A DNA stretch of 64,000 bases. Source: Roseateles koreensis (GTDB lineage Bacteria; Pseudomonadota; Gammaproteobacteria; Burkholderiales; Burkholderiaceae_C). Below the pieces are notes generated by a model. That model saw only the letters and a list, made by a program, of their open reading frames with translations, had not been told where the DNA came from and made no database searches. This document shows positions 40,368-50,081 of the stretch, piece by piece. How positions within the stretch are numbered: position 1 is the first letter of the stretch; each line of letters starts with the position of its first letter. A program made the position numbers and the translations under genes. Location of the stretch: positions 62,001 through 126,000 of the forward strand of contig NZ_JAQQXS010000012.1 of NCBI RefSeq assembly GCF_028595305.1, read 5' to 3'.

Positions 40368-42243
40368 GATTGTCCTCCGGTTCTACCCGCTCATCCTCGT
40401 TGAAATATTCAGCGGGTATTTCCTCGCCGACGAATACACAGATGACTTTCTCCGTGCTTATGCCAATGGCCAAGTCAACGCACGACTTGCCCGATTTCCA
40501 ATCCTCTAGTACGATGATTACGCAATCCCATATATCGCTATGCCAATCATTAATCGTTGAGGCATACCCCAGCTCGAGCGCCTTTCTCTCACTGGCAGGA
40601 ACGAAAACTTCATTTCGCTCGTCCACTCCAACAGTGAACAAAAAATAATCTCTGGCCTGCCCGGGAATTCCTTCAGGTGTTACGAAGACCTTGGAGATTT
40701 GTCCGGTCATGCCGGCATTTGCCCCCAGATGCAAATGGCTCGAATTCCAACGCACCGGGTCCCCTATGGTCGCGTGTTGGCCCCTTGAAATCTGTACTTG
40801 AACAAATTGTTGTTTCTGTTGTTTTAGATAATCGACCCTCTCTAGATGTAGTTTCTTGTTTAGCTCATCGGCATCCTCAGCCGATTGGCAGAGTATTAAA
40901 GTTGGTCCATCTAGTTCGTGAGTCCGATACAAAAATAGTGCTTCATCAATTAATGCCTCGCGCGTTGGGATTGGTATTGATGAAATGGCCTTTTCGGCGC
41001 CTGCTGCCTTCCAACACTTCAGACGTGTGGGGCCGACGGCGCAGCCCATGACGGAGTTCGGATGGGCCTGATGCGCAGCGCCCATCAGGGTGAAGCGGTC
41101 GGCCGAAACCCGACTCAGGATGCGCAAGAGCGCGCAGAAGTCGATGCCGTCGGTGCCGTGGATGACCGCCGTCTGCCGTGACCGGGGTTTCGCATCACTG
41201 GCTTCGGCAAAGAGGTCGCCCCAAGTCGCCCAATCGCTAGCCTTTGTCGCCTTGGCCCACCGATGGCTGGGGAACACGTGAAAGGCGTCAGGTGCGTCCG
41301 CGACGGCTTCGCTGGATGCGTGGAATCTGCGGCGCGGCGATGCAACCGTGAATCGCGCCCCGCGAGCCGAGCGCAGCGACAAATGCCGGGCGGCAGCATT
41401 AGATAGACGCATGCCTGCGTGGTCTTGGTACACGTCAACTTTGCCTCGCGTGAGCGTCAAGTTCTGAACTTGCAGGCTGTCCTCGATTGCTATTTCGGCG
41501 AGGCGACGCTCCAGAACCAAGCTCACAAGGCGAGATAACAACTCGTCCTTCTCGAAAAACCAGCGGTAGCGAGTTCCATCCTGGAAATATGCAGCGGTGA
41601 CCGCCCCGCGGAGACGCCGAACGTCGTCTTCGGCGATGGAAGCCGACCGACCTTTTGCGTCAAGCCGGTGCCATTCGACAAGGGGAGCCAAGCAGTACGG
41701 GTTCGCCTTCACTCGCTCGGAAGCGTCTGGCCACATGTCAACGAGTGTCCGCAGATTCCGTGGACTCACCTTCATGCCGAGCGTCTCATCCATGAGGCGG
41801 AGTTCCTCGAGATAGGCCTGCCACTGCAGACAGAGTGCACCTGCCGCGCTCTCGGAGACGCCGCAAGCGACGAGTCTGTCCACTTCATTCGTACCGAGCC
41901 AAGACGTGAGCTCGTCAAAGCTTGCGGCTTCAAGGCTACGAATGTCAGCGTTGCTGAGGAATGAGAACTGAGGTTGACCCGCCAGGAGCTGGCGCAACGC
42001 CGCGGCAGTATGCGGAGGAATAATGTGGCCCTTCTTCGCGACAAAACCGACGCCGGCGGACTCTGACTGCGCTACGTGGCCAATGGCGGCAAACGACTCG
42101 CCGCGCCGGGGCGGATGCTCAAAAGCATCTTTGACGGCCCGAAATCTATCGAGTCGATTGCTCGCGTCCAGATAGGTGATGAAGAAACTGACCTCGTTCG
42201 ACAGCGACTCAGTTCGGGCGACAGTGCCTTCGATGGAGTTCAA
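40303..42243 (-). CDS. RecD2-like protein without a recognisable Walker A motif
   Basis: A 646-residue protein with the RecD2 helicase domain order. An N-terminal OB-like part is followed by a helix-hairpin-helix region (GVSESAAGALCLQWQAYLEEL), then ANPYCLAPLVEW, winged-helix segments (DDVRRLRGAVTAAYFQ), and late RecD2-type segments. These are GDPVRWNSSHLHLGANAGMTG (SH3-like insertion) and ALELGYASTINDWHSDIWDC (equivalent of LAYAITVHKSQG). Where Walker A should be, the sequence is IHGTDGIDFCALLRIL, lacking the Gly-Lys-Ser/Thr. The DNA-binding framework is kept but the ATPase looks lost. The TTG start overlaps the upstream TGA (TTGA). Confidence 0.6.
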   Translation of the reverse strand: MNSIEGTVARTESLSNEVSFFITYLDASNRLDRFRAVKDAFEHPPRRGESFAAIGHVAQSESAGVGFVAKKGHIIPPHTAAALRQLLAGQPQFSFLSNADIRSLEAASFDELTSWLGTNEVDRLVACGVSESAAGALCLQWQAYLEELRLMDETLGMKVSPRNLRTLVDMWPDASERVKANPYCLAPLVEWHRLDAKGRSASIAEDDVRRLRGAVTAAYFQDGTRYRWFFEKDELLSRLVSLVLERRLAEIAIEDSLQVQNLTLTRGKVDVYQDHAGMRLSNAAARHLSLRSARGARFTVASPRRRFHASSEAVADAPDAFHVFPSHRWAKATKASDWATWGDLFAEASDAKPRSRQTAVIHGTDGIDFCALLRILSRVSADRFTLMGAAHQAHPNSVMGCAVGPTRLKCWKAAGAEKAISSIPIPTREALIDEALFLYRTHELDGPTLILCQSAEDADELNKKLHLERVDYLKQQKQQFVQVQISRGQHATIGDPVRWNSSHLHLGANAGMTGQISKVFVTPEGIPGQARDYFLFTVGVDERNEVFVPASERKALELGYASTINDWHSDIWDCVIIVLEDWKSGKSCVDLAIGISTEKVICVFVGEEIPAEYFNEDERVEPEDNLEDSSNDTLGKEGKRTISVAS

Positions 42244-42584
42244 GGTGCCTCCAACGACATGCCGTCATTCAACAGCAGGCGAAGCGCCGTTAGCTCGCTG
42301 TTGAGCGCGCGAATCTGGAGGTCCCTCCCGAGGACGGCAATTGCGACCGAGCCCTCAGCCTTCTTGTCGGGCGCAGGGACCTTCTTCAATGACGCGTCGA
42401 GCCCATTGAAGAGTTCGCCGATTTTTGGATTTGAGGTGACGGTCGACCGAGAGATTTCCAGCTCAGCGCAAATCGTGGACCGGCACGCCCCGCCGACCCG
42501 ATTCCGTGGAACCTTGTTCAGCGGCGTCTTCTTGACCCACTCGGTTAGGCGTTCGAAGTTGTTATTGCCTTTGGCTTGGGACAT
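42240..42584 (-). CDS. Small HTH plus coiled-coil protein of the mobilisation operon
   Basis: A 114-residue protein. Residues 30-60 (GACRSTICAELEISRSTVTS then NPKIGELF) resemble a helix-turn-helix with a following N-P-K, a pattern seen in small accessory proteins of Tn554-type transposition modules and related recombinase trios. The C-terminal stretch (LQIRALNSELTALRLLL) is a short coiled coil. It overlaps the upstream gene by 23 bp and the RecD2-like gene by 4 bp. It probably binds ends or promoter DNA; this is inferred. Confidence 0.65.
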   Translation of the reverse strand: MSQAKGNNNFERLTEWVKKTPLNKVPRNRVGGACRSTICAELEISRSTVTSNPKIGELFNGLDASLKKVPAPDKKAEGSVAIAVLGRDLQIRALNSELTALRLLLNDGMSLEAP

Positions 42585-43206
42585 TTTCGGATTCCTTGAT
42601 GAGGCGGAGTGAGTTCGCGTCGTAGAGCGCCTTTGTAAGCGCGGCCACGCGTTCCTCGAGCTTGGTGACGTGATAGAGGGTCACCTCGTCGTTGTTCTGA
42701 ATGGTCCGAGTCAATGTCGAGACTAAGCTGCCGAGGGATTCAGTCTTGTCGGTAAGCGAATTTATGTCGCGCTCCTGAATCTGGGTGAGATTGGTGAGCA
42801 GCTTAATAGTCAGCTTTTGCGCCGAGATGATGTCCGCATGGTTTTCAGCGTTCAACTGAGGCGTGGCAATGTCCTGCACTTTAGCGATGGCAGTGGTCAC
42901 ATCTTTGAGCAGGTCCTTATGGTAGGTTTGTGCCAATGTCCCTTTGCTGATTCGTTCGAAATGCTTGATGCTTTCTTTGACTGAGCAAGTGAAGTTGTCT
43001 TCCGATATCCACTTGGCGAACTCCGCAGGCGTGGTGGGAAAGTATTCAAGAATTCTGCGCCCCTTGCGGTCAAGCAGGTAGCCGTCGCCAAGCTTCCGCC
43101 ACGGAATGCCCCCCTTCTGAGTGGCCCACGCTGTCAAGACTCGAATCTTGGCCTTGGCCTTGCGTTCGGTGTCTTCTTTGGCGGTCTCTGCAGAGTGTTT
43201 AGTCAT
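42562..43206 (-). CDS. Basic coiled-coil protein of the mobilisation operon
   Basis: A 214-residue protein with a Lys/Arg-rich N-terminus and a central region with regular hydrophobic heptads (LLKDVTTAIAKVQDI, LVSTLTRTIQNNDEV, VTKLEERVAALTKALYD). I chose the ATG at 43206, which has GAGGG 8 bases upstream and overlaps the upstream stop; a TTG at 43242 is also in frame. A segment GIPWRKLGDGYLLDRKGRRIL near 35 may be a small beta domain. No family is recognised. Confidence 0.6.
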   Translation of the reverse strand: MTKHSAETAKEDTERKAKAKIRVLTAWATQKGGIPWRKLGDGYLLDRKGRRILEYFPTTPAEFAKWISEDNFTCSVKESIKHFERISKGTLAQTYHKDLLKDVTTAIAKVQDIATPQLNAENHADIISAQKLTIKLLTNLTQIQERDINSLTDKTESLGSLVSTLTRTIQNNDEVTLYHVTKLEERVAALTKALYDANSLRLIKESENVPSQRQ

Positions 43207-45529
43207 CCTTGCCCTCGCTCGATTCTTTGCCCGGGAACGCAATTGAGGCCGCCCAGAAAATCTTCTTGAAAGTGGCCTGGGTCACATTGGCCATCTGGCT
43301 CTCTGCATCGATGAGCTCTTGCATTCGAGCTGCGGCATCGGCAGATTGGGCCCGTGCCGCAGCCGGGAGGCGCATGTTCTTGGACTGCTTGAGCATGAGC
43401 TCCCGCTCATCAACGTAGATTGATTGGACCGACTCGGAAGTCGCATGGTTGATGCAGCCGCTACAGACGGACGGACTCTTCCGGTCGGGCTCCGGTCCTG
43501 ATGCTCCTGTGCAGTGGGCTTGCTTGCGGGTATGACGAGCGGAACCGAGCATGCAGGGCCCCGGCCCTGGCTCCGCACGGTATCCGCGTTTGATGAGTCG
43601 TGTGGACAGAAGGTCCGCGCGTTGGTCGAGTGTTCCTGCCCGGAATCTGGCTGAGCGTGCCAGCCCTTTGCACAGCGCCGCAACGAGCAATGGGAACTTT
43701 CCGCCAACTCGTTCGCCCGAAAGTAGGCGTCGGACGTAGTGGGCGAGCAGCTCCTGGCCCCCCTCTTCGGCCAGCAGATTGATTTCCGCCTCTTCGCGCT
43801 TGCGCCAGAGGCGATATGCCCTGCGGTCTTCCGGCCGGCCCGCCGGGTCTGTGTAGTAGGGGGTCAGATGGTCCAAAGAGAACTGACCGACCTGCCGATT
43901 TAGAGAGAGCAGGCTCTTGTGTTCAAAACGGAACATGTGGACCAGAATGAAGATTCGTCGGAACGGAGGGTGTGTTCCATCGAAGAGCTCCTTTCTCAGG
44001 CCTGCACGGCTCAGAAGCAAGGTGCAGTCTCGGGTCCAGTCGAACTCCCAAGTCGGAGGCTCACGAACGTCCGCGCTGTAATCTCTATAGCGGAAGAGCC
44101 AATGTGTTCGACGACGCTTGGCCAGCTTCTTTCGTGCTGGAAGGACTTCGTCGGTTCCGCTAAGGAGCCTGTCGAGGCTCTCCAGAAGCATGACGCAATC
44201 CGATGTGGAGTCGTTGCAGGGAAAGTCGTGCCAACCAGGTAGCCCAGACTTCTTCTGCAAGTGCGAATCTAAGCGATGCGTGCCGCTCGACTCACCCGCT
44301 TGCGTTACGCAGCCGTGATAAAAACCATATTTCTTCTTATGCCCAACAACTTCATTTATTCTGCGACCGTTGTATGTGGCGGAAAGTGCGGCGACAGCGG
44401 AGAAAAGGGTTTTGACTAAACAATTAATAAATTGGCTATCGTTTAAACCGATGCCCACGCCAGCCAGTCCGACGGAGTTCAGAATCTTCTCAAACTTCGG
44501 GCGATATTCGGGCAGTTGTTCAATGGCGTTAAATTTCCCGGCTGATACCGCGCTTTTCGATGCGATTCTGCATAGCTCCAAGATTTGGACGACGCCCCTG
44601 CCGTATGTGTAAACCCAATGGTTGCATTCGGTAAACAGGGCTGTGGCCTCTTCTGGCGAAATGTTCGCAGTCCCCCCTGCCGTGCCCGCGAAAACATCGT
44701 TTCTAATCTTTTGCAGTTCCCGCATTGGGATAGAGGGAATCGATTGGACGCTCGGCGACATCGGGCTGAACGCCCGAAGAGTATTGTTGAGTGTTTTTGA
44801 CTGTGCCGCACTGGTTGCAGAAGGGACGTCCGTGACTTGTCCGAGCCCAGGCCGTTTAAACTTCTCGGCGAGCGCTTGCCTGAACCACAGAGGGATATCA
44901 AAGTTTGCAACCGGAATTCCGATGAGTTCGGAAAGTGCTGTGGGCACCAAGACGTCATTTCGACCAACCAGAAGTCCGCGAAAGGTCTCCAATTGGGGGG
45001 ACTTCAAGAGCGCCTTGAGCGCATCATTCAGCGCCAAAATTTCCGACCATCCCTTTAGGGCAACATCGGTACCAAGCTCAATCAATTCCCCTCGAGAAAT
45101 CGTGCCTGGAGAGTAGTGACCCCGTCGAATTGCCCAAATCGCAATTCTGGTGCATGCCATAAAAACCCTGGGAACATCGCTTGTGGAGACGTCAGAATCT
45201 GGACTAGGGAGGGCGGCATTGATTGCTCCTTTGATGCCGTTGACCCAGTCCGGAAATTCAGTCAGAAAGACAATCCTTTTCAACGGAAATGCGCCAGTCG
45301 AAAGGTTTATTTTCGTCTTGCCCAAATGAAAGTGGCGGATGCGTTCGCCCTTTGTGCTTGGGCCGGACAAATCTACTGTAATGACGTCCGCTTCGAAATC
45401 GGACATGTAGCGAGGATGAAGGGGCAACTCGCCCAGCCCTGGGAAAGGCGATTCCGGCCGGTCGGCAGTGCCTGCCTTCCGGGTTGACGCTTCAGAGACC
45501 TGGAAAATATCCTTAGCAGGCTTGTGCAT
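43199..45529 (-). CDS. Very large tyrosine-recombinase-like protein with C-terminal Cys/His region
   Basis: A 776-residue protein, twice the size of a normal integrase. The catalytic residues look complete: Arg in YNGRRINEVVGHKK near 388, H-x-x-R in VHMFRFEHKSLLSL near 530, and the Tyr in VGQFSLDHLTPYYTDP near 555. A further 200 residues follow, including GPCMLGSARHTRKQAHCTG and SVCSGCINHA, a likely zinc-binding region. It overlaps the upstream recombinase gene by 17 bp. Large recombinases with extra domains are found in Tn554-type modules and in the described gamma-mobile-trio islands; exact relation needs a profile search. Confidence 0.7.
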   Translation of the reverse strand: MHKPAKDIFQVSEASTRKAGTADRPESPFPGLGELPLHPRYMSDFEADVITVDLSGPSTKGERIRHFHLGKTKINLSTGAFPLKRIVFLTEFPDWVNGIKGAINAALPSPDSDVSTSDVPRVFMACTRIAIWAIRRGHYSPGTISRGELIELGTDVALKGWSEILALNDALKALLKSPQLETFRGLLVGRNDVLVPTALSELIGIPVANFDIPLWFRQALAEKFKRPGLGQVTDVPSATSAAQSKTLNNTLRAFSPMSPSVQSIPSIPMRELQKIRNDVFAGTAGGTANISPEEATALFTECNHWVYTYGRGVVQILELCRIASKSAVSAGKFNAIEQLPEYRPKFEKILNSVGLAGVGIGLNDSQFINCLVKTLFSAVAALSATYNGRRINEVVGHKKKYGFYHGCVTQAGESSGTHRLDSHLQKKSGLPGWHDFPCNDSTSDCVMLLESLDRLLSGTDEVLPARKKLAKRRRTHWLFRYRDYSADVREPPTWEFDWTRDCTLLLSRAGLRKELFDGTHPPFRRIFILVHMFRFEHKSLLSLNRQVGQFSLDHLTPYYTDPAGRPEDRRAYRLWRKREEAEINLLAEEGGQELLAHYVRRLLSGERVGGKFPLLVAALCKGLARSARFRAGTLDQRADLLSTRLIKRGYRAEPGPGPCMLGSARHTRKQAHCTGASGPEPDRKSPSVCSGCINHATSESVQSIYVDERELMLKQSKNMRLPAAARAQSADAAARMQELIDAESQMANVTQATFKKIFWAASIAFPGKESSEGKDD

Positions 45530-47480
45530 CAATGTCCCTTTCGCATTCTGCGAGCACCGCTGCTGCTTCGCTGGCTTTCAAAAATCTATACAAGCTTTCG
45601 CAGAATGCAATTCGCGGCTTATGTATCGTGTGGAAGCGGGCCATGTTTGCCTGCAAGAGAGTTTTCGAATAGTCTCGATAGATTTGCCGCTGCAGAACAC
45701 AGTGGTAAATCTCCTCTTTCCCAATGTCGAGTCTCAGAGTTCCAGCGCTTTGCATCCACGCATCAGCAACGCAACCCATTGCTTTGGCATCAAGGATGTC
45801 GCTTGAAAATAGCAGGTTGCCGGACTCTGCTCTGGCGGAATGTGACTTCTTGGCCCGGTCACGATGACCGGAAACAAGATGAACGGACGCCTCGAGCAAC
45901 ATCATGTAGTCAAGGATGCTTGCTTCCTCAAACAGGCGCGTGGAGGCAGTGGCGGTGTAATTGACCGTTGTCTGCTCGTTCGCATGCCCGGCTGAAGCCT
46001 GCGCAGTATGAATTGAGCCTTTGGGGCGCAGTTCGTCTAAGGAAAGTCCATGATTTCGCAGAATCCGGTTGTCGAGGCCGGGGAACTTGAACCTTTTTCG
46101 AAACCTGTGATATAGGCCGCGGGGAGTGAAAGTGAGGAATCCTTCTGCATGGGTCTTGAAGTGCGTCTGAGCATGCAGAAACAGCGATTGGTCTTCAATT
46201 TCAAAGAGACTATCAATTGTTTCTCTTTGCACCAGCAGCAATTTGATAGCAGCTATAGCCGTCGAGCCGATGACCAGTCTGTCCTCGTCTTGTTCCGAAG
46301 CATCGTCCTCATATTTCTCGTCGCTAGACTTTGCCGAACTTATTGTTGACTTAATATCAAACAGCTCGGCAGTTTGAATTTGGCCCGTCTTTGATTTTAT
46401 TGCGGTAAGAAGAAATCCTGCCCCGTGCGGCTGAATCATCTCCTTTGTGAGTGCCAGGCACGTATATGAGTTCCACGAGGTTTCTGCTTGAATTGCAAGC
46501 AAGCAGCAGTATAGTGTCGGGGCCGTCAGAAAATAGTCTGAAATTAGAATCTCTTTGAGTTCGTGCGAGGGGCATCGAAAAACAAGTGTTTCATCCCACG
46601 ATTGTGGCCCCGCCATATTGGCGTACTTAACTGTTGTGTAGTTTCGATGCAGATGCAACTCTTCGCGCTTGGCAATGAGCGCGGCCAAGCGCAATCTGAT
46701 TTCTGGGTCATGCTTTGCAAGTGGCTTGTGGGCAGGGAATTTCCCCGCCATGACTGAAGCTGCCAAGCGCGGGGGGAGCATTGAAACTGGCTCCCGCTTC
46801 AGGTTGGATATCCGCGATTTCAGTGCCTCGTATGCCCGAAATGTCTGCTCGATGATTGTTTGCAGGCTATTGAGGCGCGCTTGGTGATGACGATAGGCAA
46901 AGTCTCTCCATTGCGCCTGCGGGATGGTCGGCAATAAAGCTGGTAACGGCTCCTTGAAGCCCTCTGGCGCTCGCGCGTCATAGAAATCGCTGAGCGTTTT
47001 CGGGCGTTTTGGGCGTGGGGAGCCCTTGCGCTTAAACAGCACATCTGCAATAAAACCGCCCGTTTTAAGCGGCACGGTGCACTTGCGGAGATAGCCGATG
47101 GCCGTGTTGGGGACCGACGCAGCGCTGTCCACCGTCGTAGTGGCGGTGTAGGTGCTTAGGCATTGAAAGAGGTGCTTTACGTCAGCTCCGGTGAGCGCAT
47201 CAGGTGCGGTGTTCAAGACCGCCAGTGCCCGAGGGTCGAGCGACGCATGTGTGAGCGCCGCGGAGAACCGGTTTGCCGCGGACGGATGGACTGGGCTGGC
47301 CATGTCCCGGAGGACGACCTCAAGAAGGCCGCCTGGTTGGAGGCCCAGCGCCTCCGTATGAAGAAACACTTGAGAGACCGACCTCCTGTGATGGAGGGTC
47401 TCCTCGGTCGCAAAGGAAACCGTTCCGCCTTGCCAGCTGTGCTTGCGGGTGACCAAAGCTAACGGCGAATTCGTGTCCAT
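45513..47480 (-). CDS. Very large tyrosine-recombinase-like protein lacking the first catalytic Arg, first gene of the mobilisation operon
   Basis: A 655-residue protein from the ATG at 47480 (an in-frame GTG at 47498 is possible). The C-terminal part has the tyrosine-recombinase ending: HGLSLDELRPKGSIHTAQAS, then AGHANEQTTVNYTATAS near 550-575, with the H/GH box and the Tyr nucleophile. The position of the first catalytic Arg reads AETSWNSYTCLALTKEMI (Ser-Tyr rather than Arg), and the H of HxxR is Asp. It may be a non-catalytic partner of the 776-residue recombinase. A 12-bp inverted repeat lies directly upstream. It is nearest the right end of the island. Confidence 0.65.
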   Translation of the reverse strand: MDTNSPLALVTRKHSWQGGTVSFATEETLHHRRSVSQVFLHTEALGLQPGGLLEVVLRDMASPVHPSAANRFSAALTHASLDPRALAVLNTAPDALTGADVKHLFQCLSTYTATTTVDSAASVPNTAIGYLRKCTVPLKTGGFIADVLFKRKGSPRPKRPKTLSDFYDARAPEGFKEPLPALLPTIPQAQWRDFAYRHHQARLNSLQTIIEQTFRAYEALKSRISNLKREPVSMLPPRLAASVMAGKFPAHKPLAKHDPEIRLRLAALIAKREELHLHRNYTTVKYANMAGPQSWDETLVFRCPSHELKEILISDYFLTAPTLYCCLLAIQAETSWNSYTCLALTKEMIQPHGAGFLLTAIKSKTGQIQTAELFDIKSTISSAKSSDEKYEDDASEQDEDRLVIGSTAIAAIKLLLVQRETIDSLFEIEDQSLFLHAQTHFKTHAEGFLTFTPRGLYHRFRKRFKFPGLDNRILRNHGLSLDELRPKGSIHTAQASAGHANEQTTVNYTATASTRLFEEASILDYMMLLEASVHLVSGHRDRAKKSHSARAESGNLLFSSDILDAKAMGCVADAWMQSAGTLRLDIGKEEIYHCVLQRQIYRDYSKTLLQANMARFHTIHKPRIAFCESLYRFLKASEAAAVLAECERDIDAQAC

Positions 47481-47495
47481 GCACGGACCATATCG

Positions 47496-47534
47496 CACAC
47501 TCAGTCAGGCGGATAGATGGTGTGACTGAGTGTG
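47496..47534. promoter_or_regulatory. 12-bp inverted repeat upstream of the mobilisation operon
   Basis: CACACTCAGTCA (47496-47507) and TGACTGAGTGTG (47523-47534) are exact inverted repeats with a 15-bp spacer, 16 bp before the ATG at 47480. A partial copy (TCAGTCAGTCGG) lies nearer the island end. It is a plausible operator for autoregulation by the HTH or recombinase proteins, or a recombinase-binding site. Confidence 0.5.
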
Positions 47535-47644
47535 TCAAATCCTCTACGCTCGGCGCGGCAGACCGCCGCGTCCCGCCCCCCCCTCCGCACCACCCCCATG
47601 GATAGCCGAATGCCGTTCGTCTCAGTCAGTCGGCCAGTTGTTGG

Positions 47645-47652
47645 TTGCGACA
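47645..47652 (-). repeat. Right terminal inverted-repeat arm TTGCGACA
   Basis: Exact inverse of TGTCGCAA at 10837-10844. Six bases (CAGCGC) separate it from the direct repeat on this side. Confidence 0.6.
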
Positions 47653-47658
47653 CAGCGC

Positions 47659-47665
47659 GACATAT
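47659..47665. repeat. Right copy of the 7-bp direct repeat flanking the island (attR core)
   Basis: GACATAT here equals 10831-10837. It is followed by host coding sequence on the minus strand (…YLKSHSYGEYV). Confidence 0.8.
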
Positions 47666-47922
47666 TCACCGTAGGAGTGGCTCTTTAAATAGGCGGGGCA
47701 GGCAGCGACCAAGGTGTCATCCAACCAGACGCTCAAGAATTGAGGCTGCCAACCCGTGGCTGCCGTGGCGCTGAGGCTGTTTGTCAGGGCTTGCAGGTAG
47801 TCCAGGCGCATAAAGGGCGTGGGCTGCGACTGGATTGAAAGCAATTCGTTCCAGGCGGGAACAGGGAGTTCAGAGGGGTCGCCGTGGACCCGAATGACAT
47901 AATCAGGCAGCCTCGTTTTCAA
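47659..47922 (-). pseudogene. N-terminal part (88 codons) of the host GNAT/DUF482 gene split by the island
   Basis: The proximal part of the gene whose C-terminal part lies at 9922-10837. It starts at a TTG (47922), as the upstream frame is closed by a stop; GAGG lies about 9 bases upstream. It encodes a part ending ATGWQPQFLSVWLDDTLVAA and PAYLKSHSYGEYV, matching the island homologue's GATGWHPSFLLLHEGEELVG and PAYLKTHSRGEFV. In the island it reads on for ten foreign codons (ALCRNQQLAD) and stops at 47626. It is divergent from nadE, 11 bp away, so its native promoter is on this side and the distal part is now cut off from it. Confidence 0.88.
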
Positions 47923-47933
47923 TCCAAATCCTC

Positions 47934-50029
<2,096 letters not shown>

Positions 50030-50037
50030 GAACCCAG

Positions 50038-50060
50038 CCACCCATCGCAAGGATGGGTGG
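50038..50060. terminator. Hairpin between the convergent glnB and RDD-protein genes
   Basis: CCACCCATC pairs with GATGGGTGG around GCAAG, 8 bp after the glnB stop. There is no T run, so it may be a weak or bidirectional terminator for convergent transcripts. Confidence 0.4.
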
Positions 50061-50081
50061 GCTATAACCTCAGAGTCAGCC

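Larger units (their letters stand above)
10831..47665. mobile_element. Integrated genomic island of about 36.8 kb with defence cargo
   Basis: The element lies between the two GACATAT repeats and interrupts a GNAT/DUF482 gene. Fusing the flanks with one repeat copy gives ...GGT GAA TAT GTC | TTC GAC TGG..., in frame, and restores a 390-residue protein. The right end holds a six-gene operon of recombinase-type genes reading inward. The left end holds a type I restriction-modification operon. Between them are a Septu-like pair, a candidate GTPase/nuclease/helicase operon, H-NS and small unknown genes. No tRNA gene is involved. I see no conjugation genes, replication genes or DDE transposase, so mobilisation probably relies on the recombinases alone. 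Confidence 0.9.

Noticed and set aside
40303-42243. Active RecD2 helicase
   Set aside because: The Walker A loop and the late Lys/Ser/Gln motif are both missing, so motor activity is unlikely.
10837-47652. TGT...ACA ends suggesting a Tn7-like or other DDE transposon
   Set aside because: The arms TGTCGCAA/TTGCGACA match this pattern superficially, but the bases directly outside them do not form a duplication, no DDE transposase is present, and the direct repeat is placed asymmetrically, as expected for tyrosine recombinases.
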